NCBI GenBank assembly: GCA_025363655.1
Contig: JANYDK010000101.1
Span: 1-47,825 of the forward strand
Direction of reading: 5' to 3'
Length of the DNA stretch: 47,825 nt
Origin: Deltaproteobacteria bacterium
GTDB lineage: Bacteria; Myxococcota_A; Polyangia; Polyangiales; JADJMO01
The position numbers and the translations under genes were made by a program. The notes under the pieces are model-generated. The model had not been told where the DNA came from, searched no databases, and saw only the letters and a program-made list of their open reading frames with translations. Below, piece after piece: positions 17,930 to 27,023 of the stretch; the stretch's first letter is position 1; each line of letters begins with the position of its first letter.

Positions 17930-18744
17930 CAGAAGGCCATCTCCCAGTTCACCCCGGCGCCGCCGGTACCGAGAGGGCGAAGCGTCAACATCGACGTCGT
18001 CTTCGGCGGAGGCGGATGGGTGTCGGACGGATCGTCCGCCTTGGGGAAGTCGGAAAGAAAGTAGAGCGTAATCGCTGCGCCGCCGGCGGCCAGCCCGACG
18101 AAGCCGAAGACGTCCGCGAGGGTCGCATTGCGCTTGGATTTGTCGATGAGCGCCTGCCGGTCGTCGATGCCGCCGCCCGAGCCGACGACGAAAGCGCGGG
18201 CCTTCTTGTCCGCGTCGAGCGCCATTCCGCCGAAAATCAGGGCTGCGATGAAAGAAACCGACCCGCCGATGGCGAGCCCGGTGCTGAGCGGCGTGAAGCG
18301 GTGCTCGGTCTGCTTGGCCTCCCGGGCCTTGAGCTCGGCCTTGGCACCCTCGAGCCGACGGATGCCGCTCTCGATCTTCTTGCGCTCCTCCGGGTCGACG
18401 TCGTTGCCGAGGACCTTGAGGTAGCGCTTGTAGGCGTCGATCGCCTCGTCGGCGTCGCCCAGCTTCTCGTGCACCAGCCCGAGGTTGTAGAGGAGCTCGG
18501 CGCCCTTCGGATCGAGCTCGAGAGCCGCCTCGAGCTGGGCAATGGCCTCGCGATAGCGACCGAGCGAATAGAGCTCGCGCGCACGCTTGTAGTGCTTTTC
18601 TGCGCCCAATTGCGCCGGCGTCTTCACCGGCTCGGCGCCTTCCTCTTTGCCGGACTTGGCGTCGGCATCGCCCGCGGCGCGCGCAGGAGCGGACGACGCC
18701 GCAACCAGCACCGCCAAGGCAAGCGAGGACAGACGGCCCCTCAT
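17929..18744 (-). CDS. Exported TPR protein with two membrane segments
   Basis: The product is 271 aa from ATG 18744 (MRGRLSSLALAVLVAASSAPARA), a clear signal peptide. TPR repeats cover about residues 47-125 (KRARELYSLGRYREAIAQLE, then LYNLGLVHEKLGDADEAIDA). A charged coiled-coil linker follows (EERKKIESGIRRLEGAKAEL). Two hydrophobic helices (LAIGGSVSFIAALIFGGMAL and VFGFVGLAAGGAAITLYFL) come next, then a Pro-rich tail. This architecture recurs in myxobacterial envelope proteins of unknown role. It is immediately upstream of, and overlaps by one codon position (ATGA), the MopE-like gene, so the pair probably forms an envelope complex. Confidence 0.8.
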   Translation of the reverse strand: MRGRLSSLALAVLVAASSAPARAAGDADAKSGKEEGAEPVKTPAQLGAEKHYKRARELYSLGRYREAIAQLEAALELDPKGAELLYNLGLVHEKLGDADEAIDAYKRYLKVLGNDVDPEERKKIESGIRRLEGAKAELKAREAKQTEHRFTPLSTGLAIGGSVSFIAALIFGGMALDADKKARAFVVGSGGGIDDRQALIDKSKRNATLADVFGFVGLAAGGAAITLYFLSDFPKADDPSDTHPPPPKTTSMLTLRPLGTGGAGVNWEMAF

Positions 18745-18889
18745 GGCGGCGAACTTACCAGACAAGGGCTGAGAAGACATTCTACCGCAGCAAATCGGCC
18801 GATCGCGCAGCCCACGGGCGTCGCGGCTGGACGTTTCCGCTCGCGGACGGGTGTTTGCGCTGCGCCCGTGCACGGCCCAGGCTGTCGGC

Positions 18890-19237
18890 GTGCATCGCTT
18901 CGAATGTATTTCTTCACGACTCGGCTTCGGCTCGTCGGTCCTGCTCGTCGCGCTCGCAGGTTGCAGCAGCAGCAGCGATGCCCCCGCAGGGACCGCCGAC
19001 AGCGCCGTGACCGACCTCGGGGTCGACGCCAAACCAGACACCAATGTCGCGCACGACGCCTCGGCCGCCGAGACGAGCGACGACGCAGGCGACGATTCGA
19101 GCCGCGGCTTCCCCGACATCGGCGGCGGCGGCGACGGCAAGATCGACAAGTGCGCGGGGGTGAGCTGCGGGATCTACGAGCGCTGCTGTCCTTCGACCGG
19201 CAAGTGTTACGACACGCGCTCGGGCGTTTGTTACTGA
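18890..19237 (+). CDS. Short Cys-rich lipoprotein
   Basis: The product is 115 aa from GTG 18890. An upstream GTG at 18851 is possible but would put 13 residues before the signal peptide. LGFGSSVLLVALAGCSSSS is a signal peptide with lipobox LAGC. An acidic Asp/Ala/Thr linker follows, then a small disulfide-type tail (CAGVSCGIYERCCPSTGKCY). No family is recognised. It is divergent from the TPR gene, 145 bp away. Confidence 0.65.
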   Translation: MHRFECISSRLGFGSSVLLVALAGCSSSSDAPAGTADSAVTDLGVDAKPDTNVAHDASAAETSDDAGDDSSRGFPDIGGGGDGKIDKCAGVSCGIYERCCPSTGKCYDTRSGVCY

Positions 19238-19330
19238 GGTCTCGTTCACCTCACGGCACCTACGCCAGCACACGCTTGGTGGAGCGATGGCCGATCATGC
19301 ATACGGCGAGACCCTGCGGCACGTGGCTTC

Positions 19331-21487
19331 ATGGAGGAGATGCAGCGAACGTTTCTTCGACTCGTCGTGGTGTTGGCGACCTTCAACGGCTGTTCGAATC
19401 CAGCGACGTCAGAGGCTGGTGACGACGCGGGCGGCGTGCCCGACAGCTCGTCGGACACCTCGAGCCCGTCGGACACGTCGACAAGGGACGTTGCAGACGT
19501 TGCAGACGTTGCAGACGGGTCGACGGGCGACGCTCTCGTCGATGCCGCACCGGGAACCGATGCCGATGCGGGCGACAGTGACGGCTCCATCGCCATCGAC
19601 GATGGCGGGCCGGTGGCGGACGATCCCGACACCGTCGTGATTTATTCAGTCACGCAAGCTGCGGGAGAGGCGGCGAAGACGACGACGTCGATGGCCGATC
19701 GCGCGGCGAAGATCAAAGCCCTCCTCTCGGGAATGCCAGGGGTCGGCGCCGTCACCCAAGATGCGACCTACAATCTCCACGTCACGCTCCCCAGCGGTCA
19801 GACGCTCTTGGTCCTCGGCAATCGCTTGGCGCCCGACGACACGCCGGCGCCGCCGATCATGCGGCCGATGTCTCGCGTCTACGATCTTCCGAAAGAGAAG
19901 AGCGCGGTCATCTACGTGATGGAGGGCGGGAAGCCGGAGGAGTTCGCGCTGCAGTCCCAGCTCGGCACGTACCTCGATACTTCCGGTTACCTCAAGCCCA
20001 CCCAAGGGCACGGCACGATCGACGAGCTCCTCGCGGATTTCGCGGGAGCCAAGGTCGGGGTGCTGTTCTGGGCGTCCCATGGCACCGCCGATCACATCTG
20101 GACCGGCACGCCGTACACCGACGCGGCGGACAAGCCCTTTCGCTCCGAAGTCAAGGTCGGCACCCCGTTCCTCAAGGGCAGCGTGTCGAACAAGCGGCTG
20201 TGGGCGAAGATGGCCGACGGCGTCCCTGTCATGGTGGGCCTCGGCGTCACCATCGCACCTCTCACCGATTCGACGACGGGCAAAGGCTACTACGCAGCCG
20301 GCTACGCGATCACGTCGGGCTGGGTCAGCAAGCACATGCACTTGGCGCCGAGCGCGTTCGTCTACCTGGCCCAGTGCTCGACGCTCGAGACCCCCGCTCT
20401 CGTCGACGCCTTCCACGGAATCGGCGCCGAGACGTACATCGGCTTCGACAAGCTGGCGTGGCTCAGCCCCAACCTGTACGACGGCCCGAAGCGCATTTTC
20501 CAGGGTGTTCTCGGCCTCGACACGTTCGAGCCGCAGACGCCGAAGATGCGTCCCTTCGACGTCCAAGCGATCTTCGATTGGCAGAAATCCAACAGCCACC
20601 TCTATACGAAGGGCTCGGGTACCGACGGCCCGCCTTGGGAATACAACGACCCGCTGCTCAAACGTTGGACGCTCAACGAGGTCCTCGCGCCGTCGATCGA
20701 GAAGGTGTTCGTCGGCGGGACGGGCACGACCGTCACTCTCTCCAACACCAAACGGGCGACGAGCGATCGCGGCAAGGTCTATTACGGCACGACGCAGCTC
20801 ACGACCTGCGGACCCGCCTCGGCGGACATCTACGACGTCAATCTCGTGTGCGACGTGCCCGAAGCGGCGCGGGCGACTGCGGCTGACGTGTGGATCGACT
20901 ACAAAGGGACGCTGAGCAACAAGGTGAAGATGACGCAGTGGACGGGTCACGCCCACTACGAGGAGCACGGCCCGCTCGGATACACGATCGTCTTCGACGT
21001 CGACTTCGCGTTCGCCGCCGACATCCATGGCTTTCGCACCGACGCGTTCGGCACGGCGACTCCCCACAACAACAACAACGGCTACTGCTCGGCGACGCTG
21101 TGCAAAGGCACGTATGCGTTCTCGGGTGGGCCCTCGAGCTGTCTTTTGACCGGCAGTGGACCGATGACGGTGACCCCGACGCTTACGACGCCCAACGCCC
21201 TTTGGGCGAGCGCCTTCGTCGATCCGAGCGCAACGACGCCAGTGAAGCTGAGGCTCGACGCGTTCGGCACCGTCGCCGATTGCGCACCGGCGCGCCAAGG
21301 AGAGGCTGGTTGGGGCGTCTTCGCCGACACCGGCGTTCGCAACACCTTCGCCCTCGCGATGGATGACAGCTCCAACATCAAGGACAAGACGTACTCGCCG
21401 GTGACCATCGGCGGCGTGACGTACACGCTCTCGCTCACCGGATTCAAGGTGGCGAATACTCCCGATGCGACGAAGGATTTCGAGTGA
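19331..21487 (+). CDS. Lipoprotein with caspase/CHAT-like peptidase domain
   Basis: The product is 718 aa. Signal peptide and lipobox (FLRLVVVLATFNGCSNP) are followed by an acidic Asp/Ser/Thr linker of about 80 residues. The catalytic-type domain has GAKVGVLFWASHGTADHIW (His) and APSAFVYLAQCSTLETP (Cys) on successive strands, the layout of caspase, gingipain and CHAT peptidases. The last 250 residues are beta-rich with paired Cys and no clear family. I infer a cell-surface cysteine protease; no zymogen cleavage site is obvious. The start could be ATG 19331 or ATG 19340, both with poor ribosome binding sites. The gene converges with the next one at a 9-bp gap. Confidence 0.65.
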   Translation: MEEMQRTFLRLVVVLATFNGCSNPATSEAGDDAGGVPDSSSDTSSPSDTSTRDVADVADVADGSTGDALVDAAPGTDADAGDSDGSIAIDDGGPVADDPDTVVIYSVTQAAGEAAKTTTSMADRAAKIKALLSGMPGVGAVTQDATYNLHVTLPSGQTLLVLGNRLAPDDTPAPPIMRPMSRVYDLPKEKSAVIYVMEGGKPEEFALQSQLGTYLDTSGYLKPTQGHGTIDELLADFAGAKVGVLFWASHGTADHIWTGTPYTDAADKPFRSEVKVGTPFLKGSVSNKRLWAKMADGVPVMVGLGVTIAPLTDSTTGKGYYAAGYAITSGWVSKHMHLAPSAFVYLAQCSTLETPALVDAFHGIGAETYIGFDKLAWLSPNLYDGPKRIFQGVLGLDTFEPQTPKMRPFDVQAIFDWQKSNSHLYTKGSGTDGPPWEYNDPLLKRWTLNEVLAPSIEKVFVGGTGTTVTLSNTKRATSDRGKVYYGTTQLTTCGPASADIYDVNLVCDVPEAARATAADVWIDYKGTLSNKVKMTQWTGHAHYEEHGPLGYTIVFDVDFAFAADIHGFRTDAFGTATPHNNNNGYCSATLCKGTYAFSGGPSSCLLTGSGPMTVTPTLTTPNALWASAFVDPSATTPVKLRLDAFGTVADCAPARQGEAGWGVFADTGVRNTFALAMDDSSNIKDKTYSPVTIGGVTYTLSLTGFKVANTPDATKDFE
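19487..19519 (+). repeat. Nine-bp tandem repeat in lipoprotein linker
   Basis: The unit GACGTTGCA is repeated about 3.6 times without mismatch and encodes Asp-Val-Ala repeats in the linker of the caspase-like lipoprotein. Units are a multiple of three, so copy changes would keep the frame and vary linker length. Confidence 0.9.
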
Positions 21488-21496
21488 GCGTGAGCG

Positions 21497-23488
21497 TCAG
21501 CGCACGTAGCCGAGCACGCCTTCGTCGGTGACGCCGCTCGGGCACGCGCTGCCAATCGCGAGAAAATGCATGCCGTTGCCCGCGTTGTAACAACGGCTCG
21601 CGCGCCTCGGCATTTCGGACGTCGGCGCGTCGGCGAAATAAGCGACGACGGCCTCGACGGTCTGGCCTTCGCACTTCGAATCGAGCGTGTAGAAGTGATG
21701 CGTTCCGCCGGTGAGGCAGCGGTAAAGCGGCTTTCTTCCGGCACCTGCGGCGGCGAAGGCGAGGAACGGCGCCATCGGAGAGTCGGGATCGTCGCCGCGC
21801 AGACAGAAGAGGGTCGGTGAGCCGTAGCGCGAGCACACTTCGCGATACCCGCTGGCGACGACGGCGCTCTTTTCCGTGGCCGAGGTCGTGAGGAGCAGGT
21901 CGTGGAGGCCGGCGTGGGTGAGAGACCAGACGTTGCGATAGACGTCGGCGGTGGCGGTGGTGCAGCACGCTTCTTTCGGGTCGCTGCAGGTGGTCGCGCC
22001 GGTCTTGGCGTTGGCGCGGAAGACGCGGACGCAAGAGGCGGCGAGGTCGTAATAGAACGAGCCTTGCTCGACGGTGGGCTCGATGTCGCGACCGAGCTCG
22101 ACGCCGAACGTGTCGACGAAGAGGCTGCGTCCATCGGGGTCGCGCTCGAGGCCCACGCTCTTGGCGAACGGATCGCTGCCGAACGGATTGGGCTGCGGCT
22201 GGGCGATGAACTCGTTCCAACCGCTGATGAAGAGGTAGTCGGGGCGCTTCTCGAAGGCGGTGGCGAACTGACGCGCGAGGGTGAGGCCCGAGAGCTTGCC
22301 GGCGCTGCCGAAGGGGAGGCTGCCGTAACCGGTTTGGAAGGAAGGGGCGACCGCGACGACGCTGCCGAGCGTGCTCTTCGGCGTCGTCGGCTGCGCGCAG
22401 GCGCCCTCGCCGACGATGTTAGTGGTGAACTTCCCCGACCCCGGAGGGTCGGTGCAGTAGCTCATGAAGGCCCAACGATCGAGCGAGGCGTCGGTCTTGT
22501 CGAGGGTCCACATCTTCTGGATTTCGACGTCGTTTTTGCCGCCGTTGCTGGTGATCGACGACATGATGGCGGCGTCGGGGAAGCGACCCGAGTCGGGCGG
22601 GTCGACGACGAAGAAGACTTTCTTGCCCGTCTTCTTGTCGTGCATGACGAGCCCGTCGTACGCGGGATTGTCGTAGAGCGCGAGGTGCCCCTTCCACTGC
22701 GTGGCGCCCGAGGGAATCGCGTTCCATACGGCAATTTGAGGAGTTTTCTTCCCCGCGGCGCGCAGCTTGGCCCACTCTTCGAAGAGCACCTCGGTCGGCC
22801 GGAGCTGCAAGAGATCGCTCGCGCGGTCGGTGCCCGAGAGGTTGGTCTCGTCGAGCACCACATAGTCGACACCGGCGGCGACGAGCTGCGCGGCATGCGT
22901 CGAGAGCGTGGTGGTGATGTCGGGACAGTCGGGCACGTAACCCGTCTCGCCGGCGCGTGCGCGGTAGATGCAATAGAAGCCGAGCTTCGGGTGGCTCATC
23001 CAATAGAAGGACATGGCCTCGCCTTCGAGACCCCACTTCTTCAGGATGTCGCCGTAGGCAGGTGTGCCGTTGCCGCGGATGACGTCTTCGAGGGTGAGCG
23101 GCGTGCCGCCCTTCGCGACCACGGAATGCATCGCCGTCGCCGCCGGTGCGTGCCACACGAGATAGAACATTCCGACGCGCGGGGACGGCACGTCGGTGCC
23201 GACGAGGGTTTGGACGATGGGATCGACGGGGCGGCTGTCGGCGACGACGTCGACGGGCCCATCGGTCGCCGAGTCGAGGGGGCCGGCGTCACGTCCGTCG
23301 AGCGGTGCATCGAGGCGGACGTCGTCGAGTCGCGTGTCGACGCTCCCGTCGAAGGCGCCGTCGAGCGTGGAGTCGGTCGCGCCTGCAGCATCGTCGGGCG
23401 CTGCGTCTCCGTCGCCGCTCACACAACCGACGCCGAAAAGAAGGCACGGAAGTAGACAGAGCCCGCCGAGCCTCCGCGCGGTCGTCAT
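21497..23488 (-). CDS. Glycoside-hydrolase-like lipoprotein with DUF5648-like tail
   Basis: The product is 663 aa from ATG 23488 (MTTARRLGGLCLLPCLLFGVGC), a lipoprotein signal. An Asp/Ala/Thr-rich linker of about 60 residues follows. The main domain (about 90-450) has features of a TIM-barrel glycosidase-like fold: RVGMFYLVWHA, VDYVVLDETNLSG, LALYDNPAYDGL and FISGWNEFIAQPQPNPFG. The SGWNEF motif recalls GH99/GH71-like and DUF5010 proteins. The C-terminal 130 residues carry Cys/His-spaced repeats (LYRCLTGGTHHFYT, YNAGNGMHFLAIG) like DUF5648 modules, seen in secreted enzymes. The polysaccharide substrate is unknown. The upstream lipoprotein gene ends only 7 bp before this start, so they form an operon. 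Confidence 0.65.
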   Translation of the reverse strand: MTTARRLGGLCLLPCLLFGVGCVSGDGDAAPDDAAGATDSTLDGAFDGSVDTRLDDVRLDAPLDGRDAGPLDSATDGPVDVVADSRPVDPIVQTLVGTDVPSPRVGMFYLVWHAPAATAMHSVVAKGGTPLTLEDVIRGNGTPAYGDILKKWGLEGEAMSFYWMSHPKLGFYCIYRARAGETGYVPDCPDITTTLSTHAAQLVAAGVDYVVLDETNLSGTDRASDLLQLRPTEVLFEEWAKLRAAGKKTPQIAVWNAIPSGATQWKGHLALYDNPAYDGLVMHDKKTGKKVFFVVDPPDSGRFPDAAIMSSITSNGGKNDVEIQKMWTLDKTDASLDRWAFMSYCTDPPGSGKFTTNIVGEGACAQPTTPKSTLGSVVAVAPSFQTGYGSLPFGSAGKLSGLTLARQFATAFEKRPDYLFISGWNEFIAQPQPNPFGSDPFAKSVGLERDPDGRSLFVDTFGVELGRDIEPTVEQGSFYYDLAASCVRVFRANAKTGATTCSDPKEACCTTATADVYRNVWSLTHAGLHDLLLTTSATEKSAVVASGYREVCSRYGSPTLFCLRGDDPDSPMAPFLAFAAAGAGRKPLYRCLTGGTHHFYTLDSKCEGQTVEAVVAYFADAPTSEMPRRASRCYNAGNGMHFLAIGSACPSGVTDEGVLGYVR

Positions 23489-23495
23489 CGCGCGC

Positions 23496-23864
23496 TCAAC
23501 CGCCCTTGCACTTCCCGCCCGCGCACCGTTGGGTCGGATCGCATCCATTCCCGCACTTACCGCAGTTTTTCGTGTCGTTCGCGAGGTCGGTGCAGACGCC
23601 GCTGCAGGCGACCATCGGCGCGCTGCAGGCAACGTCGCCGCCGCCCGTGTCGATGGCGCTGCCGGTGTCGGTGCCGCTGCCGGTGTCGTTGTCTTTGCCG
23701 CTGTCGCCGCCGCCGATCGAGGTGTCGGTCGTCGTGCCGCCATCACCGACGGTGAAGTCGCTCACTTGATACGCGCAGCCGAAGCTCATCATGGCGAGGG
23801 CCACGCCGAGCGCGAGAACGTCGATCCTCGGCGCAACCGACGAGACGTGCGAGCGTGAAGGCAT
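23496..23864 (-). CDS. Stig1-like small lipoprotein
   Basis: The product is 122 aa from ATG 23864. LALGVALAMMSFGC is a signal peptide with lipobox SFGC. A Gly/Asp/Thr linker follows (TDTSIGGGDSGKDNDTGS). The C-terminal motif CSAPMVACSGVCTDLANDTKNCGKCGNGCDPTQRCAGGKC matches the Stig1-type cysteine pattern often seen in myxobacterial lipoproteins. The partner or ligand is unknown. It precedes the glycosidase-like gene by 7 bp on the same strand and is divergent from the flavin oxidase gene. Confidence 0.75.
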   Translation of the reverse strand: MPSRSHVSSVAPRIDVLALGVALAMMSFGCAYQVSDFTVGDGGTTTDTSIGGGDSGKDNDTGSGTDTGSAIDTGGGDVACSAPMVACSGVCTDLANDTKNCGKCGNGCDPTQRCAGGKCKGG

Positions 23865-23957
23865 CGTGCTTCGGATGGTAGCACCGCGATGCGCTGCCGC
23901 CCGCTGGCGAGGCCGCGCGCGTAGTTGGCGACGTGCGAATTGCGATAGATTGCCGAC

Positions 23958-25688
23958 ATGCGCACCCCGCTCATGTCGGCGATTCTCCGGGTCTTTCGAA
24001 CGATGCGGCTCTCTCGAGCGACGGGCATTCCCGCGGGCGAGCTGCGCGAAATGGCCCGGACACCGAGCGAGCGGCGTGGCCTTTCGCGACGTCTCTTCCT
24101 CGGCACCTCGGCGATGGGCAGCGCGCTCGTGCTCGGCGCATGCGGCGACAGCTCCTCCGAGGCCAACCCCGTCGACACGGGCAGTGACACCCGCGGCGGC
24201 GACGGCGGAACGGACTCCGGCGGCGACGCGAACGACGCGGGAGATTCCGGCATCTCGGCCAAGGTGGTGATCGTCGGGGGTGGCATCGCCGGTCTTCACT
24301 GCGCCTATCGACTCGGCAAGGCCGGCGTGCGCGCCGACCTCTACGAAGCGGCCAAGACCTTCGGTGGCCGCATGGTCACCGATCGAACGACATTTCCCGG
24401 CGGTCAGCACTGCGAGATCGGCGGTGAGCTCATCGATACGGGGCACGAGACGATGCACGCGCTGGCCAAGGAGCTCGGCATCGAGCTCCTCGACTACGAC
24501 ACCGACGACGCGACGTTGGCCAAGGTCGTCGGCTACATCGATGGCGCGAAGCAGACCGAGGCGGACATCATCGCGGCGTTCGATCCAGCCGTGTCGGCGA
24601 AGATCGACGACGCGCTGACGGCGTTGAAGGACGCCACCAAGGGCGTCGATTACAAAGACGCCAACGGCGGCGAGAAGCTCGACGCGATGTCGATCGACGC
24701 CTTCCTCGACTCGGCGGGCGCCACGGGGATGATTCGCAAGCTGCTCGCCGCCGCCTTCCTCGGCGAATACGGCCTCGAGACCAACGTCTCGAATGCGCTC
24801 AATTTGCTGCTTCTCATCTCGACCGACACCAGCGCGGGCTTTCAGGTCTTCGGCGACTCCGACGAGCGTTTTCACACCAAGACGGGCAACGCGACCTTCG
24901 TCGAAAAGCTCGCCGCGGCGGTCCCGGCCGACTCGCTGCACACCGAACTGCGTCTCACCGCGCTCGCGCCTTCGTCCGATGGCGGCTACGTGCTGACGTT
25001 CGACAAGGGCGGCACCAGCACCGAGGTGAAGGCCGCGCACGTGGTGCTCGCGATTCCGTTTTCGATTCTACGGGACGTGAAGATCACGGTCGATTTGCCG
25101 GCGGTGAAGAAGACGGCGATCGCCGAGCTCGGCTATGGAATGAACAGCAAGGTGATGGCCGGCTTCGCGACGAGGCCGTGGCGCACGGTGGGTAAGTCGA
25201 ATGGCGGCGTCTATTCGAACATGGCGATGCAAGAGACGTGGGAGACGAGCCGATTGCAGCCTGGCGACACTGGCATCGTCACCAGCTTTTTGGGCGGATC
25301 GGCGGCAGTCGCGGCGACGACGGCGACGAGCGATGCGGCACTGGCGGCGTTTCTCGCGGATTACGACAAGGTCTTTGCGGGCGCGAAGGCGGCGAGCAAT
25401 GGAAAGGTCGCGCGGGGGCTTTGGCCGACGAATCCGTTCGTCAAAGCCAGTTATTCGGCGTATTTGGTTGGGCAATACACGAAGTTCTCCGGCGCTGAGG
25501 GTGAGGCCGTGGGGAATTTGCACTTCTGTGGAGAGCACACGAGCACGGCTGCACAGGGGTACATGGAAGGCGGCGCCGAGTCGGGGGCGCGGGCGGCGCA
25601 AGAGGTGTTGGACGTCTTGGGGGTGAAGACGGCGGCGGCGAAGAGGATGCGGCGAGCGAGGTCGCGGATGTTGTCGGCAATGGGCTGA
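23958..25688 (+). CDS. Tat-exported FAD-dependent amine-oxidase-type lipoprotein
   Basis: The product is 576 aa. After a 40-residue cytoplasmic lead, SRRLFLGTSAMGSALVLGAC combines a twin-arginine motif with a lipobox, so the folded flavoprotein is probably exported by Tat and lipidated. The FAD-binding Rossmann motif is VVIVGGGIAGLHCAYRLGKAG (about residue 104), with GGRM and, near the C-terminus, HFCGEHTSTAAQGYMEGG. These are the hallmarks of flavin monoamine oxidases. The linker before the domain is Gly/Asp-rich like its neighbours. The substrate is unknown. It is divergent from the Stig1-like gene (93-bp gap) and convergent with rsmB. Confidence 0.83.
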   Translation: MRTPLMSAILRVFRTMRLSRATGIPAGELREMARTPSERRGLSRRLFLGTSAMGSALVLGACGDSSSEANPVDTGSDTRGGDGGTDSGGDANDAGDSGISAKVVIVGGGIAGLHCAYRLGKAGVRADLYEAAKTFGGRMVTDRTTFPGGQHCEIGGELIDTGHETMHALAKELGIELLDYDTDDATLAKVVGYIDGAKQTEADIIAAFDPAVSAKIDDALTALKDATKGVDYKDANGGEKLDAMSIDAFLDSAGATGMIRKLLAAAFLGEYGLETNVSNALNLLLLISTDTSAGFQVFGDSDERFHTKTGNATFVEKLAAAVPADSLHTELRLTALAPSSDGGYVLTFDKGGTSTEVKAAHVVLAIPFSILRDVKITVDLPAVKKTAIAELGYGMNSKVMAGFATRPWRTVGKSNGGVYSNMAMQETWETSRLQPGDTGIVTSFLGGSAAVAATTATSDAALAAFLADYDKVFAGAKAASNGKVARGLWPTNPFVKASYSAYLVGQYTKFSGAEGEAVGNLHFCGEHTSTAAQGYMEGGAESGARAAQEVLDVLGVKTAAAKRMRRARSRMLSAMG

Positions 25689-25699
25689 CGAGTTGAGCG

Positions 25700-25716
25700 G
25701 CTGATTGCCAATCAGC
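25700..25716. terminator. Candidate bidirectional terminator hairpin
   Basis: GCTGATT and AATCAGC form a 7-bp perfect stem with a GCC loop between two convergent genes. It overlaps the rsmB stop codon (25712-25714) and lies 12 bp after the flavin oxidase stop. There is no clear U-tract, so termination is only inferred. Confidence 0.4.
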
Positions 25717-26965
25717 GCGCGCGTCGCCAGATTGCTGCGAAGAATCCGTCGGTGCCGTGTCGATGGGGGCGCGGCATCAGGTAGGTGCCTGTCGGATCGC
25801 AGAGAGGCATGGCGCGTTCTTTTCCCCATATCTCGACGACGCGCATGGGTTGCCAATCGGGGTGCGCTTCTCCGATGGCGCGCGCGATGGCCTCGTTTTC
25901 CTGAGGGAGAATCGAGCACGTGGAATAGACGAGGCGGCCTCCGGGGGCGACCAGCGGGGCGACGCGTTCGACGATGGCGAGCTGGATGCGTGACAGGCGC
26001 TCGATGTCGGCGAGATCGCCGCGCTCGCGGGCTTCGGGGTTGCGACGGAGGCTGCCGGTGCCGGAGCAAGGGGCGTCGACGAAGACGCGGGCGCATTTTC
26101 CGGTGAGCGCGGTGACGGCGCCGGGGAGGGAGCCGTCGGGTTCGAGGGGGATGGTGCGGACGTTGGTGGCGCCGGCGCGTCGGGCGCGTTTTTTCGTGAC
26201 TTCGAGCTTGGCGGGATGGATGTCGGTGGAGATGACGCGTCCGCGATTGGCGAGGAGGCAGGCGATCGCGAGGGTTTTGCCGCCTTCTCCCGCGCAAACG
26301 TCGATGACGGTGCTCCCGGGGGGTGGGGCGACGACTTCGGCGAGGAGTTGACTGCCTTCGTCTTGGACTTCGAAATAGCCGTCGCGGAAGGAGGGTGTCG
26401 AATAGAGATCGTAGGCACCGTCTTCGACGTGGAGGGCGGAGGGGGAGTGAAGGCCGGGGCGGGTGGGGATGCCTTCGCGGGAGAGACGGGTGGCGAGGGC
26501 TTCGCGCGTGATTTTTAGGGTGTTGGTGCGGAGAGTTGTGGGCGGGGCTTCGGAGAGGGCGTGCGCGAGACTGGCACCTTCGTTTGGGCCGTAGGCGGTG
26601 AGGAGCTGGTCGGCGAGCCAGGGGGGGAGAGAGGCGGAGGCGGCGAGGCGATCGATGGGGCTGGTGATGCGGGAGAGTGAGGTGGCGAGTTGGGCGAGGG
26701 TGGCGGGGTCGTTGGCGGCGAGGGCGCGGAGGGCCGTGAGGCGGGCGAGGTCAGTGTTGGCGAGGAGCGCGAGCGTGCGGTGGCGACGCAACATCGAATA
26801 GACCGCGCGGGAGATGTCGCGGCGGTCCGATGGCGTGAGGCGGTTGGCGCGGAAGGCTTCGGCGAGGAGGGTGGAGGCGTGGGCGTGCGCGGTCGTTTTT
26901 GCGGCGCGGACGACGTCGAGGATGATGGGGTCGAGGGCGGGCACGGAGGAGCGGGAAAATAGCAT
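25712..26965 (-). CDS. rsmB: 16S rRNA m5C967 methyltransferase RsmB-type
   Basis: The product is 417 aa from ATG 26965. The N-terminal NusB-like helical domain (LAEAFRANRLTPSDRRDISR) is followed by a SAM-binding methyltransferase. Motif I is STVIDVCAGEGGKTLAIACL. The catalytic cysteines lie in VFVDAPCSGTGSLRRNPEAR and LVYSTCSILPQENEAI. These are the hallmarks of the RsmB/Nop2/Sun family, which methylates cytosine in 16S rRNA using SAM. Length and domain order match RsmB. A paired palindrome copy lies just upstream of the start. Confidence 0.92.
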   Translation of the reverse strand: MLFSRSSVPALDPIILDVVRAAKTTAHAHASTLLAEAFRANRLTPSDRRDISRAVYSMLRRHRTLALLANTDLARLTALRALAANDPATLAQLATSLSRITSPIDRLAASASLPPWLADQLLTAYGPNEGASLAHALSEAPPTTLRTNTLKITREALATRLSREGIPTRPGLHSPSALHVEDGAYDLYSTPSFRDGYFEVQDEGSQLLAEVVAPPPGSTVIDVCAGEGGKTLAIACLLANRGRVISTDIHPAKLEVTKKRARRAGATNVRTIPLEPDGSLPGAVTALTGKCARVFVDAPCSGTGSLRRNPEARERGDLADIERLSRIQLAIVERVAPLVAPGGRLVYSTCSILPQENEAIARAIGEAHPDWQPMRVVEIWGKERAMPLCDPTGTYLMPRPHRHGTDGFFAAIWRRAR

Positions 26966-26976
26966 GCGGTGGCGGG

Positions 26977-27014
26977 TTCCAGCCGGCTGGAAGTCCAGTG
27001 CCAGCCGGCTGGAA
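26977..27014. repeat. 38-bp paired palindrome element, copy 1
   Basis: Two copies of the 12-bp palindrome CCAGCCGGCTGG lie 22 bp apart (start to start), the outer one extended to TTCC...GGAA, with an 8-bp spacer. The same structure recurs at 35388 and 46016. It starts 9 bp after the stop of the PIN-like gene and ends 11 bp before the rsmB ATG. Confidence 0.93.
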
Positions 27015-27023
27015 GTTTATGGA

